From positions 4,154,001 through 4,218,000 of the forward strand of contig NZ_CP030050.1 in assembly GCF_015291705.1 (NCBI RefSeq): 64,000 nucleotides of DNA, read 5' to 3'. The position numbers and the translations under genes were made by a program. Below the pieces are notes generated by a model that was not told where the DNA came from, did no database searches, and worked only from the letters and a program-made list of their open reading frames with translations. The number at the start of each line of letters is the position of its first letter. The first letter of the stretch is position 1. Below are positions 53,067-62,561 of the stretch, in pieces. This DNA comes from Bradyrhizobium arachidis (GTDB lineage: Bacteria > Pseudomonadota > Alphaproteobacteria > Rhizobiales > Xanthobacteraceae).

Positions 53067-53076
53067 GTTACCAATG

Positions 53077-53113
53077 CCCGCACACTCCTTGGCTACTTCC
53101 GGGGGTGTGCGGG
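53077..53113. terminator. Conserved hairpin between precursor 6 and the exporter operon
   Basis: CCCGCACAC pairs with GTGTGCGGG over 9 bp. It sits between convergent transcripts. After it, ATGGACACAGGC begins a copy of the 51250 gene that ends after 8 codons (53138-53164). Confidence 0.65.
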
Positions 53114-53280
53114 TACTCATTTCAATCGAGAACTCTCATGGACACAGGCATCCTCGCGCAATGAACTGGGGCAGAGGTCTTGACACGGTGTCGATGCCCA
53201 ACGAGCGTACTCGTGCCCACCTGCCGAGAGATCCTCATCCACAGGGAATGGCCCGGCCTAGCGATGCGTCCGCCGTTAGG

Positions 53281-56184
53281 CTAGTGATGAGCCGATTCAA
53301 GCAGCTGCCGCTTGGCAAAATCCGCAAACGGCCCCGGCTCGTTCATGAGCTCCGCGTAGCTTCCCGCTTGCACGACCTTGCCGCGCGAGAGCATGACAAT
53401 ACGATCCGCATTGCGCACGGTGCTGAGGCGATGCGCAATCACAATCCTCGTAATGCTCAATCGTTCCAGCGAGGTGCCGACGATGCTTTGGGTTTGGTTG
53501 TCGAGTGCGCTGGTTGCCTCATCAAACAGAAGAATCCGTGGTGAGCGCGCAAGAGCGCGGGCGATCAATAGTCGCTGCCGCTGACCGCCTGACAGCGTAG
53601 TCACGCCTTCCGCAACCAGCGTATGCATGCCCATCGGCATCTGCGCGATGTCGGCATCCAGCGCCGCCAGTCGGGCGGCCTCCCAGGCCTTCTCCAGCGG
53701 CAGATCAACGCCGCCGCAAATGTTGTCGTAAAGGCTTCCGGTTGCGAGCTTGGTATCTTGCAGAACTACGCCAAGCTGCCGGCGCACGGCGCTGATGTCG
53801 AGCGTGTTGAGAGCCTTGCCGTCGTAAAACACCGTGCCAGCTTCCGCCCGCTCAAAACCGAGCAGCAAACGAAAGAGCGACGATTTCCCGCTACCTGAGG
53901 GACCGACGATCGCGACGTAGTCACCCGTCGCAATGCTCAAGCTGATATCATCCAGGACCTTCGGCCCGCCTTTCATATAGCGGAACACGATGCCGGAAAG
54001 TTCGAGCTCTCCAGATAGCTCTCCGGGTGATCGCCGTTCCTCAGAGATCTCGGCTGGAGTGGAAATCACGGGCTTCAAGCGGCTGAGGTGAGGAATCGCC
54101 ACCAGTGATTCACTGACGCTCGAGGCCCAACTGCCGATCGCGGCCGTGGCCTGTCCGAACGCTGCCAGAAAGCCGAGAAACGCGCCGAGATCGAGCAGGA
54201 CGTGACTGTTTGTGTAGGAGGCGAGCGCAAAGATGACCAATGTCGCCAGCATCGGAAAGGCGGTATCAAAGGTACTCAGCGCGTTGGCCGCTTGCTGCGA
54301 GGTAATAAAATAGCGCCTCTGTACGGCAAATTGTTGCGACCATCGCGCTAACGCGCGCGCCGTTGCGCCTGCCACGCGCAGCTTGCCGACTCCCGCAATC
54401 AATTGCAGCACAAAGCCACTGGCCTTGCCTTGCAGGTTGAACTGCTTGGTTTCGTAGTAGAGTCGCACGGCGCTCGTGCCAAGAATTGCAGCTGCTCTAA
54501 TCATGGTAAGCAGCAGTGCAATGCCGCCCAGTCGGAGGTCATAGTAGAGCATCAGTCCAATGCTGAAGAGACAAAAGAACGAGGCCGTAAAGCCGCCCAG
54601 CACACGCCCGGTGAAGATCCGGCGAGTGGCGTCGATGCCCATGGCGCGATCGACCAAATCGCCGCTTGTATATTCGCGAAATAGAGAGGTGGGCAGGCGG
54701 AGCAGTCGGTCGATCAGCGCGGCCTGCAGCTTATAGTCGAGCAGACCTTCGAGCCTTAACGTGACCCGTCCTTGCATCGCCTGCAGACCGGCCATCGCCA
54801 AAGCGGTGACCGTCAGCGCAAGCGCACAAACAAGGAGCTGATCGATCTCGGTGCGCGGGATAACCGAATTGACAAGGACATTGGTGATCAGTGGCGGCAT
54901 CAGCGACAGTAGCCCGATTGCTATAACAGCCAACGCGATGCGCGCGATGCTGCCGGAAACGCCTCGCATCGCAAAGGTAAGCAGATCGCGATATTGGAGC
55001 GGGCGGGACGGCAGCGCCGGATAGAAAGTGATGGCCTCTGATTTGAGTTCGCCAGCAACGGAGCGATCGACCGGGCGACGACTTCCACCCTTTGGGTCGA
55101 ACATCGTGTAGGTGTTCGCCCGCTCGCGCACCAGAGCCACTGGACTGCGTTGGTCTCCGTGCCAACCGAGGAGCGGTCCGGCATCGGTCTTCCACCAGAC
55201 ATCGCGCAGGAGTACACGGCGGATCCGCAACTGGGCTGTGCGAGCGATCTCCAGAATGTCGCTGAAGGCCTGTCTTGTGGGTTGAGCGCGCTGCGAAAGT
55301 GTAACCGGTATTCCCAGTTCTTCTCCGACAACCCGGCAACTGCAAAGCAGTGGGTCTGTCGGGTCCCATTCGGATTGCGCACGATCGGCTTTCTTGACCA
55401 CGACATCAGCGAGCCGCTCAAACGAGTCGAGGGTTTGCGACGCAGTGAGTTCGTCGCGGCGGACCAGGCGTTCCCGCTCTCGAATGACGCCCTCTGCCAG
55501 GCTGCGCTCAAGATGAGCGATAACTGTTACCTGGAATCGATCAATCGCGGACCACAGAACCTGGGTACCTGGCGGGTTTGGGTCGAGACGCAATTTGCAC
55601 CCGCGCTCGCCGGCTTCCACCCACACCCCAGCGGTCAAAGGGAAGGGAGGCTGCCCGGGAGCGAAGCTCGAGCCGAGGTTCATGACCTTTGCTGTCCCGG
55701 TGTCGAGGTGTGCCCACAGGAGGTCCCGCATCGGACCGCGACGTCGCTCGCCCGGGTGTAGTTCAATCTCCTCACCGCTCACCAACTCGGAAATCGCTTC
55801 GTTTGCCGCCGAGCGGACCATGAACACCGCCAATTGGGCAATCCAGCCAGACACAGGGACAAAGGACGCTGCACTGCGCGGTATCTCCAAAAGCGCATTC
55901 CCAGGCGGGCCGACAGCGATGATTTGGAGCCGGCTGCCCGAGGTTTCGCAGGCATTGTGCAGGTCCAGAATGCATCCGCCGTTTTCGACACGAAATAAAT
56001 GCTGGCGCGTGCCCGTCGGCTGAACTGCAAATAAATCGACGTGACCGGCTGCCACTTGAAGAACGTGTTCGTGGTCGCTGAGAAGCATTGGGCGACGCGC
56101 ATCGAGCGAAGTCCGGTGCGACAGACCGATCGGCGCCTCGCGTTGTTGTCCGACGAAATTCTCGCTGACAAATCGATCCGTCAT
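53281..56184 (-). CDS. NHLM-type ABC transporter, permease/ATP-binding protein without peptidase
   Basis: A 967-residue exporter subunit. Residues 1 to about 400 are a soluble N-terminal extension with no C39 catalytic motifs. A transmembrane domain lies at about 415-700 (ALAVIAIGLLSLMPPLITNV). The ATPase follows, with Walker A GPSGSGKSS, signature LSGGQRQR and Walker B ILLFDEATSALD. This matches the second ABC protein of NHLM bacteriocin systems. Its start overlaps the peptidase-transporter stop by 4 bases. Last gene of the exporter operon. Confidence 0.88.
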   Translation of the reverse strand: MTDRFVSENFVGQQREAPIGLSHRTSLDARRPMLLSDHEHVLQVAAGHVDLFAVQPTGTRQHLFRVENGGCILDLHNACETSGSRLQIIAVGPPGNALLEIPRSAASFVPVSGWIAQLAVFMVRSAANEAISELVSGEEIELHPGERRRGPMRDLLWAHLDTGTAKVMNLGSSFAPGQPPFPLTAGVWVEAGERGCKLRLDPNPPGTQVLWSAIDRFQVTVIAHLERSLAEGVIRERERLVRRDELTASQTLDSFERLADVVVKKADRAQSEWDPTDPLLCSCRVVGEELGIPVTLSQRAQPTRQAFSDILEIARTAQLRIRRVLLRDVWWKTDAGPLLGWHGDQRSPVALVRERANTYTMFDPKGGSRRPVDRSVAGELKSEAITFYPALPSRPLQYRDLLTFAMRGVSGSIARIALAVIAIGLLSLMPPLITNVLVNSVIPRTEIDQLLVCALALTVTALAMAGLQAMQGRVTLRLEGLLDYKLQAALIDRLLRLPTSLFREYTSGDLVDRAMGIDATRRIFTGRVLGGFTASFFCLFSIGLMLYYDLRLGGIALLLTMIRAAAILGTSAVRLYYETKQFNLQGKASGFVLQLIAGVGKLRVAGATARALARWSQQFAVQRRYFITSQQAANALSTFDTAFPMLATLVIFALASYTNSHVLLDLGAFLGFLAAFGQATAAIGSWASSVSESLVAIPHLSRLKPVISTPAEISEERRSPGELSGELELSGIVFRYMKGGPKVLDDISLSIATGDYVAIVGPSGSGKSSLFRLLLGFERAEAGTVFYDGKALNTLDISAVRRQLGVVLQDTKLATGSLYDNICGGVDLPLEKAWEAARLAALDADIAQMPMGMHTLVAEGVTTLSGGQRQRLLIARALARSPRILLFDEATSALDNQTQSIVGTSLERLSITRIVIAHRLSTVRNADRIVMLSRGKVVQAGSYAELMNEPGPFADFAKRQLLESAHH

Positions 56185-58403
56185 TCGCGCGCCACCAGTT
56201 TGGCATAGGAAGCCTGAAGCGCAAGAAGCTCTTCATGCGTGCCGCGTTCAACGATGCGACCGCGTTCGAGCACGATGATTTCGTCGCAATCGCGTATAGT
56301 ACTCAAGCGGTGGGCGATGATGATGCAGCTGCAGCCGCGGCGCCGCAGGTTGTCGTCGATGGATTTTTCCGTGATCGGATCAAGTGCAGCCGTCGCTTCA
56401 TCCAAGACAAGGATCGAGGGATTGCAAACCAGGGCGCGGGCGATTTCGATGCGCTGACGCTGACCACCGCTGAAGTTCGTACCGCCCTCATTGACGTGGC
56501 AGTCATAATTGCCTGGTCTAGTCGCAAGGTCTTGATGAATGAGCGCGTCCTTGGCCGCCGTCAGGAGGTGGCGCTCATCGGTTGTTGAATCCCAGAGCGT
56601 TAAATTGTCCCGCGCCGTTCCCTCGAACAGAAAGACGTCCTGGTCGACATAGGCGACGGAGTTCGCAAAAATGTCCGCAGGGACATCCGTCAGCTTACAT
56701 CCATCAAAACGAATCTCGCCGGACCAGGGTTTGTACAGTCCGCAGATCAGTTTGCCGAGGGTTGATTTTCCACTGCCCGACATGCCAACGAGTGCCACGC
56801 GCGAACCGGCAGGGATCACCAGCGAAAGATCCGCCAAAAGCGGCGGTTCGAGCACCGAATAGCCGAAGCTGATATTGTGAAGTTCGAGTCGGCCGGTAAG
56901 CTTCGGCGGCAAGGCACCCGCATGTGTCGGAGGTTGCGGCGCTAGCGGGTATCGGTAGACATCCTCGAGCCGTTCGAGCGCTCCCTTGATGGTTTGCAGG
57001 CCACCGAAATAGTTCACGAGGTTGACGAAAGGCTCGGAGAAACTCAATGCTAAGGATTGGAAGGCCACGAGGCTTCCCAGCGTCAACGAGCCCTGAATGA
57101 CCCGCAAGCCTCCGACACCAAGAATCGCTGCGATCATGAGACCCGTAAGCAAGGTCGGGACCATGTCCAATATGATGGCGGAGGCGCCGATCCTCTGTTC
57201 GGCGTTGAGGTTTTTGGCTTGAAGACCGGCCCACCGGCCAAAGGCGTCGTCTTCCAATCCACTTGCTTTGATGGTTTCGATAGTCCGCACCATGCTCACG
57301 GTCGCCCCGAGTAGCCTTCCCTGATCGAGCGCCAGCCGATAGCTCAGTTCCTGGCGGCGTGAAGCGACAAGCCGCAGGAGAAGAACATTTATCAATGAGA
57401 TTGTGACGCAAAGCGCGGTTAGGCTGACGTCGTAGACGGCCATGGCCGCGGCGAACAAGACCACCGACATCAGGCTGAGCGCATTGGCGGCAATGCCACT
57501 TGAAAGCAGCCGGGCGATCTGTTCGTTGGCTGCAATACGGCCCGCAATGTCGCCGGCGTGACGTTGGGTGAAAAATTCCATCGGCAGCGCCATGAGGCGC
57601 CACAGAAAACGGCTGGTCATCACGACGGCGAGCTTGGTCTGCAGCCGCAATAGCAGCGATTGGCGTATGGTGGTCAGAACGGCCCGGAGAGCCGCCGTCA
57701 GCGCCATGCCGATCAGGAGCGGCACAAGCCAGCTGCGCGTGTGCTGGATCAAAATCTCATCAACAAAGATTTTTGAAAATCCCGCGGCAACAATATTGGG
57801 CAGGACCGCGGCGATGCTGACAACAACTAGCAGGGCCACCGCCTGCTTTGAGTGGCGCAGCTCCCGTATGAGCAGGCCTATTCCCTTCGGTTTGCTGCCG
57901 ACCTTCTCGAACCTTTCGCCCCGTTCGAACACCAGGACAACGCCGGTGAAGGCGTGGTCAAGCTCGACCAGATCGATCTGCCGACGCCCGCTCGCGGGGT
58001 CATTTATGTAGGCCCGCTTTCTATTAATTCCTTCCAGAACCACGAAGTGGTTGAAGTTCCAGTGAATGATGCAAGGCGTTGGAATCTCGGCAAGTGCCGG
58101 AGGCTCGACGCTGTACCCCTTCGCCGTCAGTCCGTATCGGCGCGCCGCTCTGATGATGTTGCTCGCCTTGCTGCCGTCACGCGATACGCCGCATGCGACG
58201 CGAAGCTCCTCCAACGGAATCCACGCACCGTAATAACCGAGAATGATGCCAAGCGCTGCCGCACCGCATTCGACGGCTTCCATCTGCAGTATGATGGGTG
58301 TCCGCTGGCTGCGTCGCTGCGGCAACCAGCTCGCCATGCGGCTGACGTAGGATTTGGGCCGGCCGCGCCCGCTGGTTGGCTGGTTTGGAGAGCGCCTATC
58401 CAT
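56181..58403 (-). CDS. NHLM-type peptidase C39/ABC transporter (leader-cleaving exporter)
   Basis: A 740-residue protein. Residues 30-165 are a C39 cysteine protease with Gln40, Cys46 (QMEAVECGAAAL), His119 (WNFNHFVVLEG) and Asp135 (INDPASGRR), all present. A six-helix membrane domain follows (about 195-470), then the ATPase with [17 protein letters not shown] and ILVLDEATAALD. It cleaves leaders after Gly-Gly and exports the core, which fits the LDAVSGG precursors nearby. The ATG overlaps the HlyD stop by 8 bases. Confidence 0.92.
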   Translation of the reverse strand: MDRRSPNQPTSGRGRPKSYVSRMASWLPQRRSQRTPIILQMEAVECGAAALGIILGYYGAWIPLEELRVACGVSRDGSKASNIIRAARRYGLTAKGYSVEPPALAEIPTPCIIHWNFNHFVVLEGINRKRAYINDPASGRRQIDLVELDHAFTGVVLVFERGERFEKVGSKPKGIGLLIRELRHSKQAVALLVVVSIAAVLPNIVAAGFSKIFVDEILIQHTRSWLVPLLIGMALTAALRAVLTTIRQSLLLRLQTKLAVVMTSRFLWRLMALPMEFFTQRHAGDIAGRIAANEQIARLLSSGIAANALSLMSVVLFAAAMAVYDVSLTALCVTISLINVLLLRLVASRRQELSYRLALDQGRLLGATVSMVRTIETIKASGLEDDAFGRWAGLQAKNLNAEQRIGASAIILDMVPTLLTGLMIAAILGVGGLRVIQGSLTLGSLVAFQSLALSFSEPFVNLVNYFGGLQTIKGALERLEDVYRYPLAPQPPTHAGALPPKLTGRLELHNISFGYSVLEPPLLADLSLVIPAGSRVALVGMSGSGKSTLGKLICGLYKPWSGEIRFDGCKLTDVPADIFANSVAYVDQDVFLFEGTARDNLTLWDSTTDERHLLTAAKDALIHQDLATRPGNYDCHVNEGGTNFSGGQRQRIEIARALVCNPSILVLDEATAALDPITEKSIDDNLRRRGCSCIIIAHRLSTIRDCDEIIVLERGRIVERGTHEELLALQASYAKLVARE

Positions 58404-59664
58404 CAATGCCCGTGAGGTGCTTGAGCAGGGGTATCACCAGATCGAGGGGGCGCTGCCGGCGTGTTGTGATCTCGGCCCGAGCCAACGTTCCGCTCGTGAG
58501 ATGAATGTTCGGCCCCTCGCCCACGGCCCATCGATATCCGGTTGGAGTGGAGGCGTCTTCATCGAGCGCAACCATCGCGGCGTAAGGTGCACCGTCGCGC
58601 GAGAAGCGTGAAACCAGGCTTTCGTTATGCAGCAGCGCGGCCATGCCTTGCGGCGTCATCGGGAAATCAGAGATGCTGATTACGTTGCCGAGCATCATGC
58701 CGAATTCCTCGCGCTTGACCGTGCTTGGCTCGAGCTGCACCTGCATGCCAGGCTTGATCTGTTTGCCCCGTTCGGCGGGAACATAGACGAGGGCTTGGAG
58801 CTTGGCGCCTTCGCTTTCGATCGCAATCACCGGTGTGCCGATGGCCAGCACCGAACCGGGCGAAATCTTCACTTCCAAAACACGCCCGTCCATCGGGCTG
58901 ATCACTTGGGTGTTCTGGCTCAGCTGTTCGGCGGCGGCATTCATCTGCCGCCGGGCCTCGTTGAGGGAAAACTCGGATTGCTGAATTTCGCGACCACGCT
59001 CCGTTTCCAGATCCGTCTTCTGCGACCGCAGCTTCAAAATCTCGTTTTGGGCGTCAGTACGGCGCTGTTGCGCATCGGCCAGCTCCTGGCGTCGCTCTTC
59101 CAAATTGCGCCGCGTCGTGTATCCCTTGGCCAGCAAATCCTCGAGGTTTTTGACATCGACGGTGAGATATTCGATACGCTGGCTCGTTGCCTTGATTACC
59201 TGTTGCAGAGCCATTTCAAGTTTTGCAAAGTTCTGGCTCTTAGCGGCGAGTTCGCTTGCAGCTTTCGACACCCGATCGGCGTGCTCTCGCTGGCGTTCAT
59301 GAAAGACCTCGGTGGCTGCGTTGTGCTTTTGCTGGATCTCGGTTTGAACGATCTGGGCGATGGGTTGGTCCTTGTTGACGTGCTCGCCCACCGTGACTGC
59401 GACCGACTGCAGCCGTCCGGCCGCGGCGGATACGGCCTCGACGACCTTACCGCCACTGCCGATCAGGATTCCCTCACCGGAGACGCGAGTGGGCACGCGC
59501 CCGAAAATGCTCCACAGCACGGCCGCCCCAAGCGCAATGCACAGTACAAGGGTAAGAATCCAGTCAGCAGGCTTGGTGATAACAACGAGATGATCGAGCT
59601 GCTCGGGAGACGCAGCCCGGTCAAGGGCCGCGGCGCGAAACGCCCGTTGCGGCCCACCGGTCAT
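58396..59664 (-). CDS. NHLM-type HlyD family secretion adaptor
   Basis: A 422-residue periplasmic adaptor. One transmembrane helix lies at about 33-55 (WILTLVLCIALGAAVLW). A lipoyl-type hairpin half follows (GRVPTRVSGEG, GGKVVEAVSAAAGRLQSV), then a long coiled coil (about 105-245) and a beta-barrel part (VISPMDGRVLEVKISPGSV). The ATG at 59664 is preferred, with GGAG 9 bases upstream and the usual family beginning FRAAALDRAASPEQLDHL shortly after. Longer starts at 59706 or 59772 are possible. First gene of the exporter operon. Confidence 0.88.
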   Translation of the reverse strand: MTGGPQRAFRAAALDRAASPEQLDHLVVITKPADWILTLVLCIALGAAVLWSIFGRVPTRVSGEGILIGSGGKVVEAVSAAAGRLQSVAVTVGEHVNKDQPIAQIVQTEIQQKHNAATEVFHERQREHADRVSKAASELAAKSQNFAKLEMALQQVIKATSQRIEYLTVDVKNLEDLLAKGYTTRRNLEERRQELADAQQRRTDAQNEILKLRSQKTDLETERGREIQQSEFSLNEARRQMNAAAEQLSQNTQVISPMDGRVLEVKISPGSVLAIGTPVIAIESEGAKLQALVYVPAERGKQIKPGMQVQLEPSTVKREEFGMMLGNVISISDFPMTPQGMAALLHNESLVSRFSRDGAPYAAMVALDEDASTPTGYRWAVGEGPNIHLTSGTLARAEITTRRQRPLDLVIPLLKHLTGIDG

Positions 59665-59813
59665 GCTCTTATGCTCCGGGTTTGGGAGCGGTTCAGACGC
59701 CGACATGTCTGCACTCAAAAGCAAGTGTGAACTGAAGCCGACGATCCCCGATCTTTGCACAGAAGCAACCATCTAACAATCAATAAGGGGTGGCAGGGGA
59801 AGGACCAATTGGG

Positions 59814-60341
59814 ATGTACGGGCTGATCGGCACCACGAGATTTTCGTTCCCTGCGCGAACGCACCGAAAGATGCTGGCGGCAAGCTTGGGGCTTGGGCTT
59901 TTCCTACCGGGTATGTGCTGTGCGGGCGTCCTGTCCGAGGGCGATTTCAGGCAAGCGGAGAGCCTTAGGCCGCTTTTTGCCAACCTCATGAACGACCTTG
60001 TCGCAACCGCAAAGCGTCCCGATGTTTCGAGCGGGGACGCCGACTGTGTCAACTCGGCTATTCGGGAACTTCTTCAGATCTCCGACGAACTGGCAAGCTA
60101 TGAGTATTTGATTACGATGGAGAAAGATCTGATCGATTTTGGCGACAAAAATCCAATGCGTGATATCGTCAAGTTTGCCGTCGACAAGAGCAGCGCGATC
60201 CTGATGAGCGAAAGAAAGCGGTTGGTTCAAATATCCGAGCGGTGTACCAAATATCCGTTAGGGCAAGGAAAGATTGAGCAGGCCCTAACCATCATCGACA
60301 CGACGACAGGCATATTGGCTTCCATTCGAGCTCGCCTTTGA
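59814..60341 (+). CDS. Exported protein of unknown function, divergent from the exporter operon
   Basis: A 175-residue protein. Its N-terminus has a basic region and a hydrophobic run (KMLAASLGLGLFLPGMCCAG) consistent with a signal or lipoprotein-like signal. The mature part is helical with two cysteines (DADCVNS, SERCTKY). It shares a 149-bp divergent promoter region with HlyD. It may be an accessory or immunity-type protein; this is inference from position. Confidence 0.6.
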   Translation: MYGLIGTTRFSFPARTHRKMLAASLGLGLFLPGMCCAGVLSEGDFRQAESLRPLFANLMNDLVATAKRPDVSSGDADCVNSAIRELLQISDELASYEYLITMEKDLIDFGDKNPMRDIVKFAVDKSSAILMSERKRLVQISERCTKYPLGQGKIEQALTIIDTTTGILASIRARL

Positions 60342-60708
60342 CCGTGCGAAAGAAGGGCCCGCGCGGTAAGCGATCTCCACGTGCGGAGGTGACAGCCAAG
60401 GACCCCTTGCAGATCCTAATCGAGAAAAGCGCGCCCAGGTCGACCGGTGAGTAGCCGAGCACCATCGAGAACACCTTGGTGCCACTTTTTGTAAACCGGC
60501 GGCAAGCGTCCGGCGGTGTAGGCCTGACTGTCTTCGATCGGCCCCAAGTTGCTGGGCGAGGGCGGCGATCCGACAGATCTTGGCGATGCAAATCCAGGAT
60601 CATGACAAGTTCCCGAAGTTTGATCACCGCGCCCTCCCTGCTGCCTGTGGCAGCAGCGTCGACGTCTCGGCGGCTTGCCAGCGCTGGTCGCGGGAGTATA
60701 GTTTCTCG
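60342..60708. other. 367 bp with no supportable gene
   Basis: No frame with both a start signal and a family resemblance. An in-frame TTG at 60580 could extend the next protein by 43 residues, but that extension looks unrelated to its domain. Confidence 0.45.
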
Positions 60709-61185
60709 ATGGCTGTCAGCTCGCTCGATCTGAAAGCGTTTTTGCTTGCCACACCATTCTTCGGTGGTCTCTCAGACACGAGTTGCGATCTCTTGGTCTC
60801 TATGCTGGTCGAGCGCCGCTTCGACGTCGGCGACATTGTCGTGGCGGAAGGAGAGCCGGGCCGCTCAATGTTCGTTGTTCACTCCGGCCATCTCGTGGTG
60901 AGCAAGCTCGGGGGCTCGGGGCGCATAGTTCGCATGGCGAGCCTTGGGCCTGGCGACTTTTTTGGCGAAATGACGCTTATCGAGATGCAGAACCGATCAG
61001 CGACTATCGTTGCGCAGAGCCCAACCCTGCTGTACGAGCTGGCGGCTCGACAACTCTACGCGTACTACAAGGCCGACATCTACGCGTATGTGATGGTGAT
61101 GCAGAATATCAACCGCGAGCTTTGTCGGCGGCTTCGCCGTGCCGACAATCGCATTGCGGAGCTGCAGAGGCTTCATGCGAGTTAG
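60709..61185 (+). CDS. Cyclic nucleotide-binding domain protein without a DNA-binding domain
   Basis: A 158-residue protein. The CRP-type sensor domain spans about 5-120: FLLATPFFGGLSD, VEGEPGRSMFVVHSG-like VAEGEPGRSMFVVHSGHLVV, and LGPGDFFGEMTLIEMQNRSATIVA. The phosphate-binding cassette is FFGEMTLIEMQNRSA; the arginine is present. After a C-helix the protein ends at about 158 with no helix-turn-helix, so it cannot itself bind the GTGA-N6-TCAC sites in the classical way. The ATG is chosen by domain start; no strong ribosome binding site is seen. Confidence 0.75.
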   Translation: MAVSSLDLKAFLLATPFFGGLSDTSCDLLVSMLVERRFDVGDIVVAEGEPGRSMFVVHSGHLVVSKLGGSGRIVRMASLGPGDFFGEMTLIEMQNRSATIVAQSPTLLYELAARQLYAYYKADIYAYVMVMQNINRELCRRLRRADNRIAELQRLHAS

Positions 61186-62336
61186 GGACGAAGTGATGTT
61201 TATGTCCGGCGGGAGCAGTAATCAGGAGCGGCTCGTCATCATTGAGCGCCAACTATGTCGGGTCGATAAAGGCCAGCCAGGAGAGGTAGGCGCACACTAA
61301 CAGGATCTTCTGAGCGTTGGTCGAGCCGTGCTCATCTTCAACCTGTCAGGCCGCGCTGGCTGAGATTGCGGCGGTATCGATGTCGCTGCGGCTTGTAGGT
61401 CAGAGAATCTGCCGTTTCCTGCTGAGACTCGCCACAGGCAAGGCGTTGTGGCGCCAAGATGAGTCCGTGTTGGCCGGCAGCGAAGGCTGTAGGCCAACGA
61501 GGAGTTTATGCTCGGTTTGGCGAGATGCGCATAAGGCTGGGATGCCGCTTTTGAAAACGCGTTGCACGATTTTGTCGAGCAGCCCAAAGGCCTGTTGGAT
61601 GTGAGCCGACTGCTCACTTCTGTTGATGTGTTTGGATGAACTGTGGCGCGGCGGGCTGAAGCTTCTTCCAGTTGCAGCATTTCTGATCGGCATTGCTCTC
61701 TCTTGTCGCCGCGATCCTCAAGCCGATCTGGCGTGTGCACTGAGAATCCAAAGACGCGATTTCCGCTTCCAAATCATGCCTATATGGCCCAAGAAGAGCC
61801 AAGCTGCAGTGGCTTCGTCGCACCGGATTTCTCAGTCGGTCCCAATCACACGAAGGATCAGTTTAGGGCTAAATAGATAAACGGAATGAATGGCTTAAGT
61901 TGTGAATTTTCCGGGGCGCCATGATGGATCGGGCTGGCTGATCCAAGCTCGCGTTAGGCGTTGCTTGATAACGTGAGCTCGATGAACATTGAGATGGGCC
62001 GCAGATGGGCCGCGTTCTCGCGCTCGTCAGTTGCACGATCCGATGCTGAGACGTCGGAGATCTCGTTCCGACCGGACGCTACTACCGCGCAGGCCATTCA
62101 GACGGGGTCCGCTTTGTGCAGCTGTCCATGCATAGCTGCCGCAAGCCTTCACCGCCGCTTGTGACCCCAAGAGGACGTTGACCTTGGCCGAAGCTCTCTC
62201 CAGAATGTTGGGGCAGCGGAGCCTATCATTAGCAAAGGTGAACCCGTGCATCGGTTGGGTATCTTCGACGAAGTGCGAGAGCGCCTGATCCTCCGCCCGT
62301 GGTGGCGTCGCGGTGTTTGACCGTTTGAGACCGCGC
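61186..62336. other. 1,151 bp without a recognisable gene
   Basis: Several short overlapping frames occur on both strands, none with convincing start signals or families. It includes the second copy of the 33-bp repeat (61758-61790). It is probably decayed DNA. Confidence 0.5.
61758..61790. repeat. 33-bp repeated motif, copy 2
   Basis: It differs from 22681-22713 at three positions and contains ATCATGCCTATATGGCCC. It lies in apparently non-coding DNA here. Confidence 0.55.
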
Positions 62337-62396
62337 CGCACGACGCACATCGGCATCGATCTGCAAAACGGCTTCATGGCCCGGGCCGGAAACTAG
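62337..62396 (+). pseudogene. Possible fragment of an isochorismatase-family hydrolase
   Basis: The frame reads RTTHIGIDLQNGFMARAG and then a stop. The strand IGIDLQNGFM resembles the N-terminal DxQ motif of cysteine hydrolases of the isochorismatase family. Only 19 residues remain, so the assignment is tentative. Confidence 0.35.
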
Positions 62397-62516
62397 CCCG
62401 ATGAACCCAACCAACCGTGCCGACAATACGAAGACATGCCAGAACACGTCCACCATCACGATGCGCGATCAAGATCACATCACCTCGCCAAAAACATCTA
62501 TATCGCTCCCCATCAA

Positions 62517-62536
62517 GGCGAGGAATGGTCCTCGCC
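62517..62536 (+). promoter_or_regulatory. Hairpin in the leader of precursor 7
   Basis: GGCGAGGA-ATGG-TCCTCGCC is a perfect 8-bp stem with a 4-base loop. It ends 25 bases before the start codon and 14 bases before the ribosome binding site AGGAGAG. It could stabilise the transcript or modulate translation. Confidence 0.5.
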
Positions 62537-62561
62537 TGAAACACTTTCATAGGAGAGCGAC

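Larger units (their letters stand above)
52514..53068. repeat. 555-bp segmental duplication, copy B
   Basis: Partner of 50149-50703 (offset 2,365 bp). After the precursor stop the sequence stops matching copy A and instead resembles the 3' flank of the array (51180 onward). The unit therefore looks like the array's ends with the middle copies removed. Confidence 0.92.

Noticed and set aside
60285..60627. Minus-strand coding region upstream of the cyclic nucleotide protein
   Set aside because: No ribosome binding site or recognisable domain; resemblance to transposases was too weak to claim.
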